Part shown: piece after piece, positions 1 to 7,390 of the stretch | Numbering within the stretch: position 1 is the first letter of the stretch | Layout: each line of letters starts with the position of its first letter | Assembly: GCF_913773725.1 (NCBI RefSeq) | Contig: NZ_CAJYGK010000053.1 | Coordinates: 1-64,000 of the forward strand | Origin: an uncultured Aquabacterium sp. | GTDB lineage: Bacteria > Pseudomonadota > Gammaproteobacteria > Burkholderiales > Burkholderiaceae_C | Direction of reading: 5' to 3' | Length of the DNA stretch: 64,000 bases | Notes under the pieces: model-generated | What the model was told of the DNA's origin: nothing | Databases searched by the model: none | Seen by the model: only the letters and a program-made list of their open reading frames with translations | Program-made: the position numbers and the translations under genes

Positions 1-208
1 CTCAGATCAGGCCAAAATGGGCTTGAAATGGGGTGTTTTGGCGTCGGAGTCGACCCGCATCATCGAAAAACGAGCCCTTGCGTCAGCAGCGAAGCTGCGC
101 CCGTTGGGTATTTCCGCAGCCTGCTAGCCGACCGATTGGCGGCGTTCTTGTCGGGCGTCGGAATTGATCTTGAAGCAATCGAAGTTGCGCGACAGAGGAA
201 ACGTGGAA

Positions 209-1300
209 ATGCATACACCGACTGTTGGCCAGATTCTTCAAAGCGGACTGAGCCAGCCATTTGAGCCGCTTACCTTGCGTCGCCCGATGAGGCTCTTCCC
301 GACCTCCCTGGGGCTCGAGCCCCTCAAAGCAGGACTTCCGAGTGATGACTTCCTAGCTAACTTTCTGACTGGTCGTCGAACGTACTTGGCATACATCCGG
401 AATGGCTTCGGGCGGGATTTCAAGAACTTCCAGAATTACGCACTGCAAAGAGTCGAGACGACACCTGCGGTTCGCAAGCGACTGCTGAACGCCGTGGGTG
501 GAAGCGAAGAAGTGCTGGCGCTTCTGGCGATCAAAATGAAAGAAGGCGTTTTGATCGCGGAACTTGCTCAGTACACAAGAGTGGCAGAGGGAGCGCTATT
601 CCAAGTTATGCGGACACTGTCATCTGGATCGCTAAAGTGTGTCCACTGTCAGGCCGAACTGATTTCCAAACCAGCGCTGTGGTGGTCTGAGCAGGTCTGC
701 GACCTGGGTGAGCCGGAATATCGTTTTGTCGATCGGATCCTGTACAGCGTACTGGCCACAACGTTACTGCCCCTTGTGTTCAGTTCGGACTGGGAACAAA
801 AGCGACACGCAGCCGCCCATTTAGCCAACTTGTGTAGCGGTGACTCCCACGTGTTCAGAAACTGGCTCGACTTGGTTCGACACAACTACCGAGCCAAGGA
901 CTTGGCGTCGCTTGCCACACGGGCTGGCATGTCTGGCCCCTCTCCTGACAGCCACCTGCAGCGTTGTGCCCGAGGCGAGATGCTTACGGTCGACACGATC
1001 AACGAGGTCACAGCAAGGCTGAAAGATCCTAAGCCCCTGCGAAACCTCGGCCTGCATGCTCGCGCTCTGGCATTTGCCGTTGACTTCCTCATTGCGTCAA
1101 ACAAAGGGGCTTCGTCCTTGGAATGGCTCGCCGCTCAGGCTGTCATCAAGGATCGCATCATTCAGTTGTTTCAGGACTTGAAGCTGGGCACCACAACGGG
1201 CGCACGGCGATTAACGACATCGGTCGAGACGCTCGCTGGATTGCCGCTCGAACGAAACTACGTCCTTCAACAGTCGGATCACGGTGTCGGTGATACTTGA
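209..1300 (+). CDS. Unrecognised 363-aa protein with an HTH-like segment
   Basis: I do not recognise a family. The frame opens at a TTG at 164, but the ATG at 209, preceded by AGAGGAA, is the better start and gives 363 residues. No signal peptide or membrane segment is visible. The middle holds a small Cys pair (CVHC, then a Trp pair), and residues around 255-300 (SLATRAGMSG...RCARGE) have the spacing of an Xre/TniQ-like helix-turn-helix. A role as DNA-binding accessory protein of the island is possible but not shown. It is followed by a 324-nt gap, so it is probably transcribed separately from the operon that starts at 1625. Confidence 0.55.
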   Translation: MHTPTVGQILQSGLSQPFEPLTLRRPMRLFPTSLGLEPLKAGLPSDDFLANFLTGRRTYLAYIRNGFGRDFKNFQNYALQRVETTPAVRKRLLNAVGGSEEVLALLAIKMKEGVLIAELAQYTRVAEGALFQVMRTLSSGSLKCVHCQAELISKPALWWSEQVCDLGEPEYRFVDRILYSVLATTLLPLVFSSDWEQKRHAAAHLANLCSGDSHVFRNWLDLVRHNYRAKDLASLATRAGMSGPSPDSHLQRCARGEMLTVDTINEVTARLKDPKPLRNLGLHARALAFAVDFLIASNKGASSLEWLAAQAVIKDRIIQLFQDLKLGTTTGARRLTTSVETLAGLPLERNYVLQQSDHGVGDT

Positions 1301-1550
1301 ACCAACTTGCAAGTTGGAGTCCACGTTGAAACCACAAAAGTTCAAATGCTGGCCATGGCTACACCGGTCACAGACTAATGTCGATGAGGGGCTGCAAGGC
1401 AGCGATTGCCGCCGCTTGCCACCCTCGGCTCCAGAGACAGCTCCCCGCCACTCGGAGGCCAGCGTCAGATCGAGGCGACAGCATTGGAGACAGCCCATCG
1501 CTCAATACGCGCCGCAACTACCAATCGTAGCCAAGCACTCCCTGTTGAGC

Positions 1551-1580
1551 TTGACGGGTAAGCGTTTCGTACGATATTCT
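1551..1580 (+). promoter_or_regulatory. Candidate sigma-70 promoter of the 1625-4797 operon
   Basis: The 1301-1624 gap contains no convincing gene. Within it TTGACG (1551-1556) and TATTCT (1575-1580) are 18 nt apart and lie about 45 nt before the TTG start of the acyl-carrier-like gene, a reasonable -35/-10 pair. The rest of the gap shows nothing I can name. Confidence 0.35.
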
Positions 1581-1624
1581 TACGGCACGGTGTTCGAAAA
1601 CAAAACGCGTCGCGGGGGTGTGGC

Positions 1625-1903
1625 TTGGTAGACGAAGGCTTGGTCAGACAGATCAGAGAGGCGCTCAAGAGCTTTTGGGACGAGCAATCCATCAGTGTCG
1701 ATGGCAGTTCCACATCGATCGACGACCTAGTTGCGGCGATGGACTCTATGACGGCTGTCGAAGCGCTGATAGCCGTCGAGAAGATTGTTGGGATGGAGCT
1801 GCCGTCGGGTCAGGTGATTCGGCGAGGCGGCTACAACGATCAAGAGCACTTCATCAGCGACCTCACCACCCGCGTGCTCACTTACGTCGAGGAGCACTCA
1901 TGA
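1625..1903 (+). CDS. Acyl-carrier-protein-like small protein
   Basis: This 92-aa acidic helical protein resembles an acyl carrier protein. Residues 40-42 read DSM, followed by TAVEALIAVEKIVGMELP, which matches the phosphopantetheine attachment helix (consensus DSL, then an acidic helix II); Ser41 would be the 4'-phosphopantetheine site. It starts at TTG 1625 after a G-rich stretch; the next ATG would delete the carrier helix. Its stop overlaps the next gene's start (ATGA), so it is translationally coupled to the Xre regulator. No fatty-acid or polyketide enzyme is near, so an acyl-transfer function is only inferred; it may instead be a recruited carrier in a signalling or conflict module. Confidence 0.6.
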   Translation: MVDEGLVRQIREALKSFWDEQSISVDGSSTSIDDLVAAMDSMTAVEALIAVEKIVGMELPSGQVIRRGGYNDQEHFISDLTTRVLTYVEEHS

Positions 1904-2265
1904 GCGATGAAGATCCCTCAGCACAACGAGCCGCCATGGCGGCTCGTTTGCGTGAAGCCCGAGAGTACCTAGGACTCTCACAAGATGAAGTGGCAGCGGC
2001 CCTGAAGGTGTCCAGGCCGGCCGTTACCAATATCGAATCTGGAACCCGCAAGGTCGAAGCTATCGAACTGGAGCAGCTGGCGCGGCTGTACGGCAAGCCA
2101 GCAGGCTTCTTCCTTAACGGCGAGCAAGCAAAGGTCGATAGCAAGGTGGCCTTCGCAGCCCGTGCGCTTCAAGGGCTCTCCAGTAAGGACCTGGAGGAAG
2201 TGGCTCGCTTTGCCGAGTTTTTGCGCGCCTCTGGAGGCAGCAAAGGATCACGGAGCAGGAAATGA
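1900..2265 (+). CDS. Xre-family HTH transcriptional regulator
   Basis: A 121-aa protein with an N-terminal lambda-repressor-like helix-turn-helix at about residues 13-66 (RLREAREYLGLSQDEVAAAL, then KVSRPAVTNIESGTRKV). The C-terminal half is helical, probably for dimerisation. The ATG at 1900 overlaps the stop of the carrier-like gene, and its own stop overlaps the start of the ImmA gene, so the three are coupled. Xre next to ImmA/IrrE is the classical repressor/anti-repressor-protease pairing, in which the metallopeptidase cleaves the Xre protein to derepress the operon. It is therefore likely to autoregulate this operon. Confidence 0.85.
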   Translation: MSDEDPSAQRAAMAARLREAREYLGLSQDEVAAALKVSRPAVTNIESGTRKVEAIELEQLARLYGKPAGFFLNGEQAKVDSKVAFAARALQGLSSKDLEEVARFAEFLRASGGSKGSRSRK

Positions 2266-3281
2266 ACTTGCGCGACCAGCTTCTACAGGCGGCCAAGCGG
2301 GCTGGCGAGGTACTTGAGGAGGCCGCCGCCAAGCGCCGAATCCTGGAAGATGGCTACACCAGGATCGACCCAATTGCCATCGCAGAGGGCGACGGAGTGC
2401 CGGTGATGGTACGGCCGCTGGAAAAGCTGCTCGGCGCATTCCTGAAGGAGGAGGAGTCACCCGGCATTCTGGTGAACTCTCAGCGCCCCATCGGCATGGT
2501 TCATCTGACTTGTGCTCACGAGCTTGGGCATTTCTTTCTGGGCCATGGCACCAAGACAGACGAGGATTTGGACTATGGAAATACGGCCTCACCGGAAGAG
2601 CGCGCGGCAAACGAGTTCGCCTACAAGTTACTCATGCCCAAGTGGCTGGTAGCCCACATGATGCGGCGCAAAGGTTGGGGGCGTGGGCATCTCCAACAAG
2701 CAGGCGTCGTGTACCAGCTCTCGTTGCGGCTTGGCGTCAGCTATGCAGCCATGGTTTGGTCGCTCAACAACCTTGCATTGCTGGATGCGGGCTCCGCGCA
2801 GGCTATGAGCCGTATCAGTCCCAAGTCGCTCAAGGAAGCGTCGCCCGGCGGACTCGCAGCTCCGCAGGGAGGCGACGTCTGGGTTCTTGATCCGAGCGAT
2901 CAGGACTGCATCATCGAGCCGCGTGCCAGTGATCGCTTCGTCGTAGAGTTACCAAACCACGCCAGCGCGGGCTATGTGTGGACGGCCGAGGAGGCATCAG
3001 CCGCCGGCTTCACGATCAGGCCTGTCCTCATCGATGCTAGCGCCGTGGCTAGGCCCAGCGTCCCAGTGATGGTCGGCGGAGCGCCGAACTCGGCCTACCT
3101 GCTTGAACCAAGCGCCGGGGCGATGAACACCGATGCGGTGCTACCAGTGCAGCTCGCCGAGAGGCAGCCGTGGGTAAGCGGTGAAGCGCGCGACAGGTTC
3201 GCATTGCGAGCCCAGTACGAGACCCTGTCCGAAGGACTAAGCCGCGGCACTCGTAGGCGTCTCGTTGAAGGGGCGGCGTGA
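2262..3281 (+). CDS. ImmA/IrrE metallopeptidase with C-terminal chagasin-like (I42) inhibitor domain
   Basis: A 339-aa two-part protein. Residues 1-170 are an ImmA/IrrE zinc peptidase: HELGH at 86-90 and a downstream NEFAYKLLMP with Glu118 as the likely third ligand. Residues about 205-322 look like a chagasin-type inhibitor of papain-like proteases: LPNHASAGYVW at 230-240 parallels the NPTTGYxW loop, and ERQPW at 300-304 parallels the RPW loop, followed by a final beta strand. The next gene, overlapping by four bases, encodes a papain-like peptidase, the known target class of chagasins. The inference is that one polypeptide carries both the repressor-cleaving protease and the inhibitor (antidote) of the neighbour. 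The I42 assignment rests on motif reading only. Confidence 0.75.
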   Translation: MNLRDQLLQAAKRAGEVLEEAAAKRRILEDGYTRIDPIAIAEGDGVPVMVRPLEKLLGAFLKEEESPGILVNSQRPIGMVHLTCAHELGHFFLGHGTKTDEDLDYGNTASPEERAANEFAYKLLMPKWLVAHMMRRKGWGRGHLQQAGVVYQLSLRLGVSYAAMVWSLNNLALLDAGSAQAMSRISPKSLKEASPGGLAAPQGGDVWVLDPSDQDCIIEPRASDRFVVELPNHASAGYVWTAEEASAAGFTIRPVLIDASAVARPSVPVMVGGAPNSAYLLEPSAGAMNTDAVLPVQLAERQPWVSGEARDRFALRAQYETLSEGLSRGTRRRLVEGAA

Positions 3282-3925
3282 CGATGGCCATACAGCCCAT
3301 TGTTGATCTGTCGGCGACGCTCGGACCAGCACGCGATCAGGGCCAGCGCAGCACCTGCATGGCGTTCGCTATGTCGGATTTGAATCGTGTCAGGGCCGAC
3401 GCACCCGATGTCCTGAGCGCCGAGTTCTTGTACCAATCCGCCGGCACGCTCATTCCCGGGTGGCAGCCTGGACAGGGTCTCCTCACCTCGGCTGCGATTC
3501 AAGCGGTCTCATCGCCTGGCCAGCCCTTTGAGACGGTATTCCCTTACCAACCCGGCGAGCCGACCGGAGTGGGCACGCCCGCAACACCGAATGGCGCGTG
3601 CCTGTTCAGCAGTAAAGTCCGCGTTCGCCAGACTGCAATGCAGTCCGTTATCGACGGCCTCTCGCAAGGTGCGCCTGTTGGCCTTGTGACTCGAGTAACA
3701 CCGGGGCTCTTTAATCCCATTGGCGGAGTTGTGGCCCACGAGACGCTGGCTATCCCCGACGCCTATCACGCGATCCTCGCGGTGGGCTGGGGGACTGAGC
3801 CAATATCGGGCTCTCGCTACCTGTTGATTAGGAACAGCTGGGGCTCAGCTTGGGCTCTTGCCGGTCATGCCTGGTTGCCGGAGCCGTTCATTAACCTACA
3901 TGTCCTGGAAGCCTTTGGGGGATAA
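3278..3925 (+). CDS. Papain-like C1 family cysteine peptidase
   Basis: A 215-aa compact C1-type peptidase with the complete active-site set. DQGQRSTCMAFA gives the oxyanion Gln and nucleophile Cys27, AYHAILAVGWG gives His164, and RNSWGSAW gives Asn186. It has no signal peptide and no long propeptide, so it should act in the cytoplasm unless held in check by another protein. It starts at GTG 3278 (or ATG 3284), overlapping the inhibitor-fused ImmA gene. The stop lies two bases before the thymidylate-synthase-like gene. An intracellular, prodomain-less papain next to a chagasin-like domain suggests a toxin or effector protease with its own inhibitor. Confidence 0.82.
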   Translation: MTMAIQPIVDLSATLGPARDQGQRSTCMAFAMSDLNRVRADAPDVLSAEFLYQSAGTLIPGWQPGQGLLTSAAIQAVSSPGQPFETVFPYQPGEPTGVGTPATPNGACLFSSKVRVRQTAMQSVIDGLSQGAPVGLVTRVTPGLFNPIGGVVAHETLAIPDAYHAILAVGWGTEPISGSRYLLIRNSWGSAWALAGHAWLPEPFINLHVLEAFGG

Positions 3926-3927
3926 AC

Positions 3928-4797
3928 ATGAGCGCTGTCATCGCGAAAGGTCGAATCTTGCCGACGTGGCTGGCTGCTGTTCAGCATCTAGAAGATCACA
4001 GGAGACGCGACCAGAACGTGCTTTTGGAGATTACCAATCCAACGACGCTTTCCGTCGGTGACCGGGCAGCGATTGCTGTCGTCGATGAGATGCTACGCAG
4101 GCACTGTGACCTGAGCGTGCAGACCGTGGCAGGGACGATCTTTCCTTACCGGCTGTATCTCAAGGTTGGCGCAGAAGAACTCCCGAGCCGATTCCTGGCC
4201 ATCATGGCGCGAGCCCAAGAGTCCGGCACCTGGGGAACCTACGCCATGCGACTGATGCAGCGTCCTGGAAAGAAGTCGGGCACCTTCATCAACCCACTCC
4301 AGCTCGTCATCGCAAAACTGCGCAAAGCAGCGGGAAGCGGCACCGGGTACCAATCGAACTATGAGCTCGGCGTCCATGCACCGTCCGACCTTGTCGACGA
4401 CAGCGCTTTTGGGGAAGTGCCGCTTTACTGCCCGACGCGTGACGGTCGCATGGTCTCAAACTACCCCTGCCTGAGCCATCTGACGTTCAAATTGGTGGGT
4501 AAGCGCACGCTCAATCTCACGGCAATCTACCGCTCCCATTACTACTTGCAGCGGGCACTGGGCAACCTGATCGGACTGAGCCACCTGATGCAGTTTGTGG
4601 CCAAGGAGGCCGGCGTGCAGGTAGGCCAGTTGACCTGTATCTCGACAGACGCGCACTTGGACTATTCTGAGAGCTGGGGTGGGGTGACCTCTGGCCGAGC
4701 CGCGCTTGCCAGGGTCATCCAAGCGAGCAAGCTGGATACGGAGGTGGCTCTAGGACAGACGCCAGCTCAGAGCAGCGAAGCCTGCATTGCTACCTGA
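3928..4797 (+). CDS. Thymidylate-synthase / dCMP-hydroxymethylase-like protein
   Basis: A 289-aa protein whose C-terminal half follows the thymidylate synthase fold. YPCLSHLTFKL places Cys181 at the catalytic-cysteine position, IYRSHYYLQRALGNLIGLSH (from Ile200) corresponds to the LYQRSxDxxLGxPFNI segment, and STDAHLD (239-245) to GDxHxY. The first 170 residues are less like ThyA. Family members methylate or hydroxymethylate deoxypyrimidine monophosphates using methylene-tetrahydrofolate. Substitutions in the substrate loops mean the substrate may not be dUMP. It is the last gene of the plus-strand operon, and its 3' end overlaps the convergent glycosylase gene by 31 bp. The fold assignment is fairly good; the reaction is inferred. 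Confidence 0.65.
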   Translation: MSAVIAKGRILPTWLAAVQHLEDHRRRDQNVLLEITNPTTLSVGDRAAIAVVDEMLRRHCDLSVQTVAGTIFPYRLYLKVGAEELPSRFLAIMARAQESGTWGTYAMRLMQRPGKKSGTFINPLQLVIAKLRKAAGSGTGYQSNYELGVHAPSDLVDDSAFGEVPLYCPTRDGRMVSNYPCLSHLTFKLVGKRTLNLTAIYRSHYYLQRALGNLIGLSHLMQFVAKEAGVQVGQLTCISTDAHLDYSESWGGVTSGRAALARVIQASKLDTEVALGQTPAQSSEACIAT

Positions 4798-5441
4798 GGA
4801 ACGAGCGGTTGCTTGAGGCCGTAAAGGCGACGGATACCATCTCGGAACTCCGTGACCCCGCCATAGCTCGGATGCCGGACGCATTCGACCTTGACGCCAA
4901 ACTGGCCAGCGTAGTGGGCTGCGTCCTGCCCGATAGCAATGATGCGGCGAATGCCCAGCCATGAGAGCAGCTGCCGATTGAGTTCGTCAGCGACCTTCAG
5001 TTCAGCTGCCGTGAACTTGCGGTTGGTGAACGGCTGACCCGGCTCATGCGGATGGAACGGGAACACGTTCCACAGCAGCGGCGGCAGATCGAGTTGCGCC
5101 AAGATAGCCCAGATCTCGGTAGCAGTTCGTTCAGCTACTGCGGGGCCAAGCGTTGACTTTGCCGCAGTTGCGCCGGGATAGACGTCCGAAAACCGCGCGA
5201 GGCGCACCTCGTCAGTCAACGCCAAGCCAGTGCGTCGCCCACCGCGGTAACCGAGATCGCGCCCCATCCAGACCGTGTCGATGCCCAGTTCCTGGGCAGC
5301 GCTCAGCAATGTTCTCAGGCTTCGACGCCGTACCAACACCGCATCCGCCCGATCGTGAACGGGGCAGGTGTCGGCGTAGGGATTGAACACATTAGGAAGT
5401 TGAATGGCGGCAAGCGCCTGGACAAAGCTAGTGGGCGTCAT
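4767..5441 (-). CDS. Uracil-DNA-glycosylase-superfamily protein
   Basis: A 224-aa member of the UDG fold. FNPYAD (about 19) leads the domain; motif 1 is WMGRDLGYRGGRRTG (58-72), WNVFPFHPHE (124-133) is the central motif, and VRHPSYGG (188-195) is the canonical HPS loop that contacts the minor groove. Such proteins recognise and excise or bind modified pyrimidines in DNA. The motif-1 residues (GRDLGY) differ from GQDPYH of family 1 and GEAPG of family 4, so activity and base specificity cannot be presumed. Its ATG overlaps the stop of the MazG-type gene (ATGA), so it is the third gene of a coupled operon running from 6971. Confidence 0.78.
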   Translation of the reverse strand: MTPTSFVQALAAIQLPNVFNPYADTCPVHDRADAVLVRRRSLRTLLSAAQELGIDTVWMGRDLGYRGGRRTGLALTDEVRLARFSDVYPGATAAKSTLGPAVAERTATEIWAILAQLDLPPLLWNVFPFHPHEPGQPFTNRKFTAAELKVADELNRQLLSWLGIRRIIAIGQDAAHYAGQFGVKVECVRHPSYGGVTEFRDGIRRLYGLKQPLVPQVAMQASLL

Positions 5442-6658
5442 TCCGCCACCCGGGGTTCGCTAGTTGGCCTGAAGGTCAGCGTGCGCTTCACCATGTCCAC
5501 GGACACGATGCCGCGCTTATGCTCCCGCAGTTCACGGAAAACCTCGAAACCGCGCAAGATCGCGAGTTCCCATTGCCACCAAGGGCACTGGTGAACCTCA
5601 TATCCTTGGACCATGGCGCGAACCTGCTTCAGCAGGCCAAACTCCAACTTGCCGATCTGGACGCCCTCAAAGTCACCTCGGGCATGTGCATGGTTGAAGA
5701 TCCAGGTCGCGATGCCCTCTTCGATAATGATGGCTCGCGCCCCATCTTCGTTCTCGTCGACCTGCGAGCGCGACTTGCGCTTGAGCTTCAGTAAGGCGCG
5801 GATGACTGGCGACCAGCCCAAGTGGGCAACGTAGGAGAGATGGAACACGTCGTGGTAGCTGTACCCGTCGGGTACGTGACTGTTGTCGGTGAGCGGATCG
5901 CCGATGTTGACTCCATTGAGCTGTTGCACGACGACCGTCCGATTTCCCACCTTGCGGGTGATGAACTCGATTTCAAACTGGCGTGGCAGCCGTTCATGCT
6001 CTTCGCAGCCTGAGGCGTCGAAGAGCCGGCAGAACTCCGGATTATCGCCCGGCCACCGATCCTTGATTTTATTCAGATTCTCCCGGGCGGCGGCGGCCAG
6101 CCCGAATTGGAAACATCGGGCCACCAAGGCGAGCTGGGCCATCAGCCCGCCTAACGTATCGGCAACCTTCTCGGGCGTCCAGCTCTTGAAGTTCTGTTGA
6201 GACGACGCGGTAAGCGCGCCAGCGGCCGCGGCTAGCTCGCGCAACAGATTCTCCCGTTGCCCTTCAAACTTGACTCGGTGCAACTCCGCCAAGCTGTCAA
6301 TCTCCTCAAAGGAGACTCCACCTTCTGGCCTGATCTCGGCTTCATTGAGCCTCCTCCGCAAGCCCAGTATGCAGGCTGCAGCCAGCAAGTCGGGCTCCAC
6401 ACCGCCGTGGTGGGCCAGGCTCACTAAGTACCAGAGCGCATCGCCAATTTCTTCCGCAGCGAAATGCGTTTCCGATTCCAACAACTTGTCGCGGCTAACC
6501 TTCTTCAGCGCCGCCAACAAGCTTCCGATCTCTCCGAACAGACCGAAGCACAGCTGAGTGACGCCGTCCGGCTCATCGCGAAATCGGTTCGTGTCCCCGG
6601 CCTTGGCAAAGTAGTCAGCGACCGACAGCGGCATCTCTTTCACACACAGCGCAGCCAT
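5438..6658 (-). CDS. MazG-type NTP pyrophosphohydrolase with extra C-terminal helical domain
   Basis: A 406-aa protein. Residues about 35-105 form an all-alpha NTP-pyrophosphohydrolase domain (FGEIGSLLAALKK, then EEIGDALWYLVSLAHHGG), the Mg2+-binding ExxE/ExxD pattern of MazG-like house-cleaning enzymes that hydrolyse NTP or dNTP to NMP and PPi. A second region (about 265-320) has YHDVFHLSYVAHLGWSP, then DENEDGARAIIIEEGI, a conserved His/Glu-rich helical domain seen in long MazG-like proteins. The ATG at 6658 lies one base past the preceding gene's stop; an open frame further upstream is ignored. Together with the glycosylase and the thymidylate-synthase-like protein it implies control of a particular deoxynucleotide. 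Confidence 0.75.
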   Translation of the reverse strand: MAALCVKEMPLSVADYFAKAGDTNRFRDEPDGVTQLCFGLFGEIGSLLAALKKVSRDKLLESETHFAAEEIGDALWYLVSLAHHGGVEPDLLAAACILGLRRRLNEAEIRPEGGVSFEEIDSLAELHRVKFEGQRENLLRELAAAAGALTASSQQNFKSWTPEKVADTLGGLMAQLALVARCFQFGLAAAARENLNKIKDRWPGDNPEFCRLFDASGCEEHERLPRQFEIEFITRKVGNRTVVVQQLNGVNIGDPLTDNSHVPDGYSYHDVFHLSYVAHLGWSPVIRALLKLKRKSRSQVDENEDGARAIIIEEGIATWIFNHAHARGDFEGVQIGKLEFGLLKQVRAMVQGYEVHQCPWWQWELAILRGFEVFRELREHKRGIVSVDMVKRTLTFRPTSEPRVAE

Positions 6659-6659
6659 C

Positions 6660-6971
6660 TTAGGCCATCCTCTGTAGCCTGTCGCCATTGCTGAGATGGG
6701 CGGGTGGGCTTGGACGCAACTCCTCACGAAGGCGCTTAGCGCAGGCAATGATCTGCACCTTGGAACCGGGCGTGGCACCTAGCTGCAATGCACGGTCGCG
6801 CACGGTCGTCGTCACGTCATAGTGTGGATAAGAGGCCTTGCCTTGGAACCAGCTTCGGCGCAAGCCAAGAGTCGCCGCGAACTCGTGCAGCTCTTCGAGC
6901 GAGTCTGCAACGAGATGGCACCAGAGCTTTCCGCGCCACTCAATGCGCTCGTTGTCCACGTAGATAGTCAT
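6660..6971 (-). CDS. DUF4031 domain protein
   Basis: A 103-aa protein beginning MTIYVDNERIEWRGKLWCHL with the rest of the DUF4031 signature: SLEELHEFAATLGLRRSWFQ, HYDVTTTVRDRALQLGA. The family is common in phages and bacteria and has no established activity; its conserved His, Asp and Trp residues suggest a small enzyme. The start at 6971 is preceded by GGAAAAAGAG. It is the promoter-proximal gene of the minus operon and is transcribed divergently from the Xre gene at 7016, with a palindrome between them. Confidence 0.75.
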   Translation of the reverse strand: MTIYVDNERIEWRGKLWCHLVADSLEELHEFAATLGLRRSWFQGKASYPHYDVTTTVRDRALQLGATPGSKVQIIACAKRLREELRPSPPAHLSNGDRLQRMA

Positions 6972-6988
6972 CGTCTCTTTTTCCAGTT

Positions 6989-7002
6989 TGCCAATATTGG
7001 CA
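6989..7002. promoter_or_regulatory. Perfect 14-bp palindromic operator candidate
   Basis: TGCCAATATTGGCA is a perfect palindrome in the 44-bp gap between the divergent DUF4031 and Xre genes. Its position over both promoter regions, beside a gene for an Xre-type DNA-binding protein, suggests it is the operator through which that protein controls both directions. CATAAT at 7002-7007 lies only 8 nt before the Xre ATG, so that transcript could be leaderless or nearly so. Confidence 0.6.
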
Positions 7003-7015
7003 CATAATTCACACA

Positions 7016-7390
7016 ATGCGCAACAAGCTCACACCAGCCGAAGCGATCGCCATAGGTGCGCTCATCAAGGCTGCCCGACTTCGCTCAAATAGGAGCTTGA
7101 TTGAGGTTGGACTCGCTACCGGACTTCACCACTCTCAGGTGAGCCGCTGTGAGCGAGGTGCCTTCAAAGTGGTTAGCAATAATGTGCGAACGCTGTGCGA
7201 ATACTTAGATGTCTCACATCCTCAACTGTCCAATGCAAGCCCCCCCGGACGCCTACTCAGTGCACGGTTCGACGCTTTGATTGAGGAGCTGCCAGGCAGC
7301 GCAACAGCCTTCGCTCGCCTATTCGACGTACTTGAGTCATCGGTCAGAGCAAGGCACGCGCGGAAGCGGTCGCCTCAGACGTCGAGCTAA
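7016..7390 (+). CDS. Xre-family HTH regulator divergent from the DUF4031-MazG-UDG operon
   Basis: A 124-aa protein with an Xre helix-turn-helix at about residues 13-68 (ALIKAARLRSNRSLIEVGLA, then HHSQVSRCERGAFKVVS). The C-terminal half is helical and ends in a basic tail. It lies head-to-head with the operon encoding DUF4031, MazG-type and UDG-like proteins, and the palindrome at 6989-7002 is 13 bp before its ATG. It probably represses that operon and itself. It is distinct from the Xre protein at 1900. Confidence 0.82.
   Translation: MRNKLTPAEAIAIGALIKAARLRSNRSLIEVGLATGLHHSQVSRCERGAFKVVSNNVRTLCEYLDVSHPQLSNASPPGRLLSARFDALIEELPGSATAFARLFDVLESSVRARHARKRSPQTSS

Noticed and set aside
1284-1631. 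115-aa plus-strand frame between the first gene and the carrier-like gene
   Set aside because: Basic low-complexity translation, poor start; the region reads better as a promoter-bearing gap.
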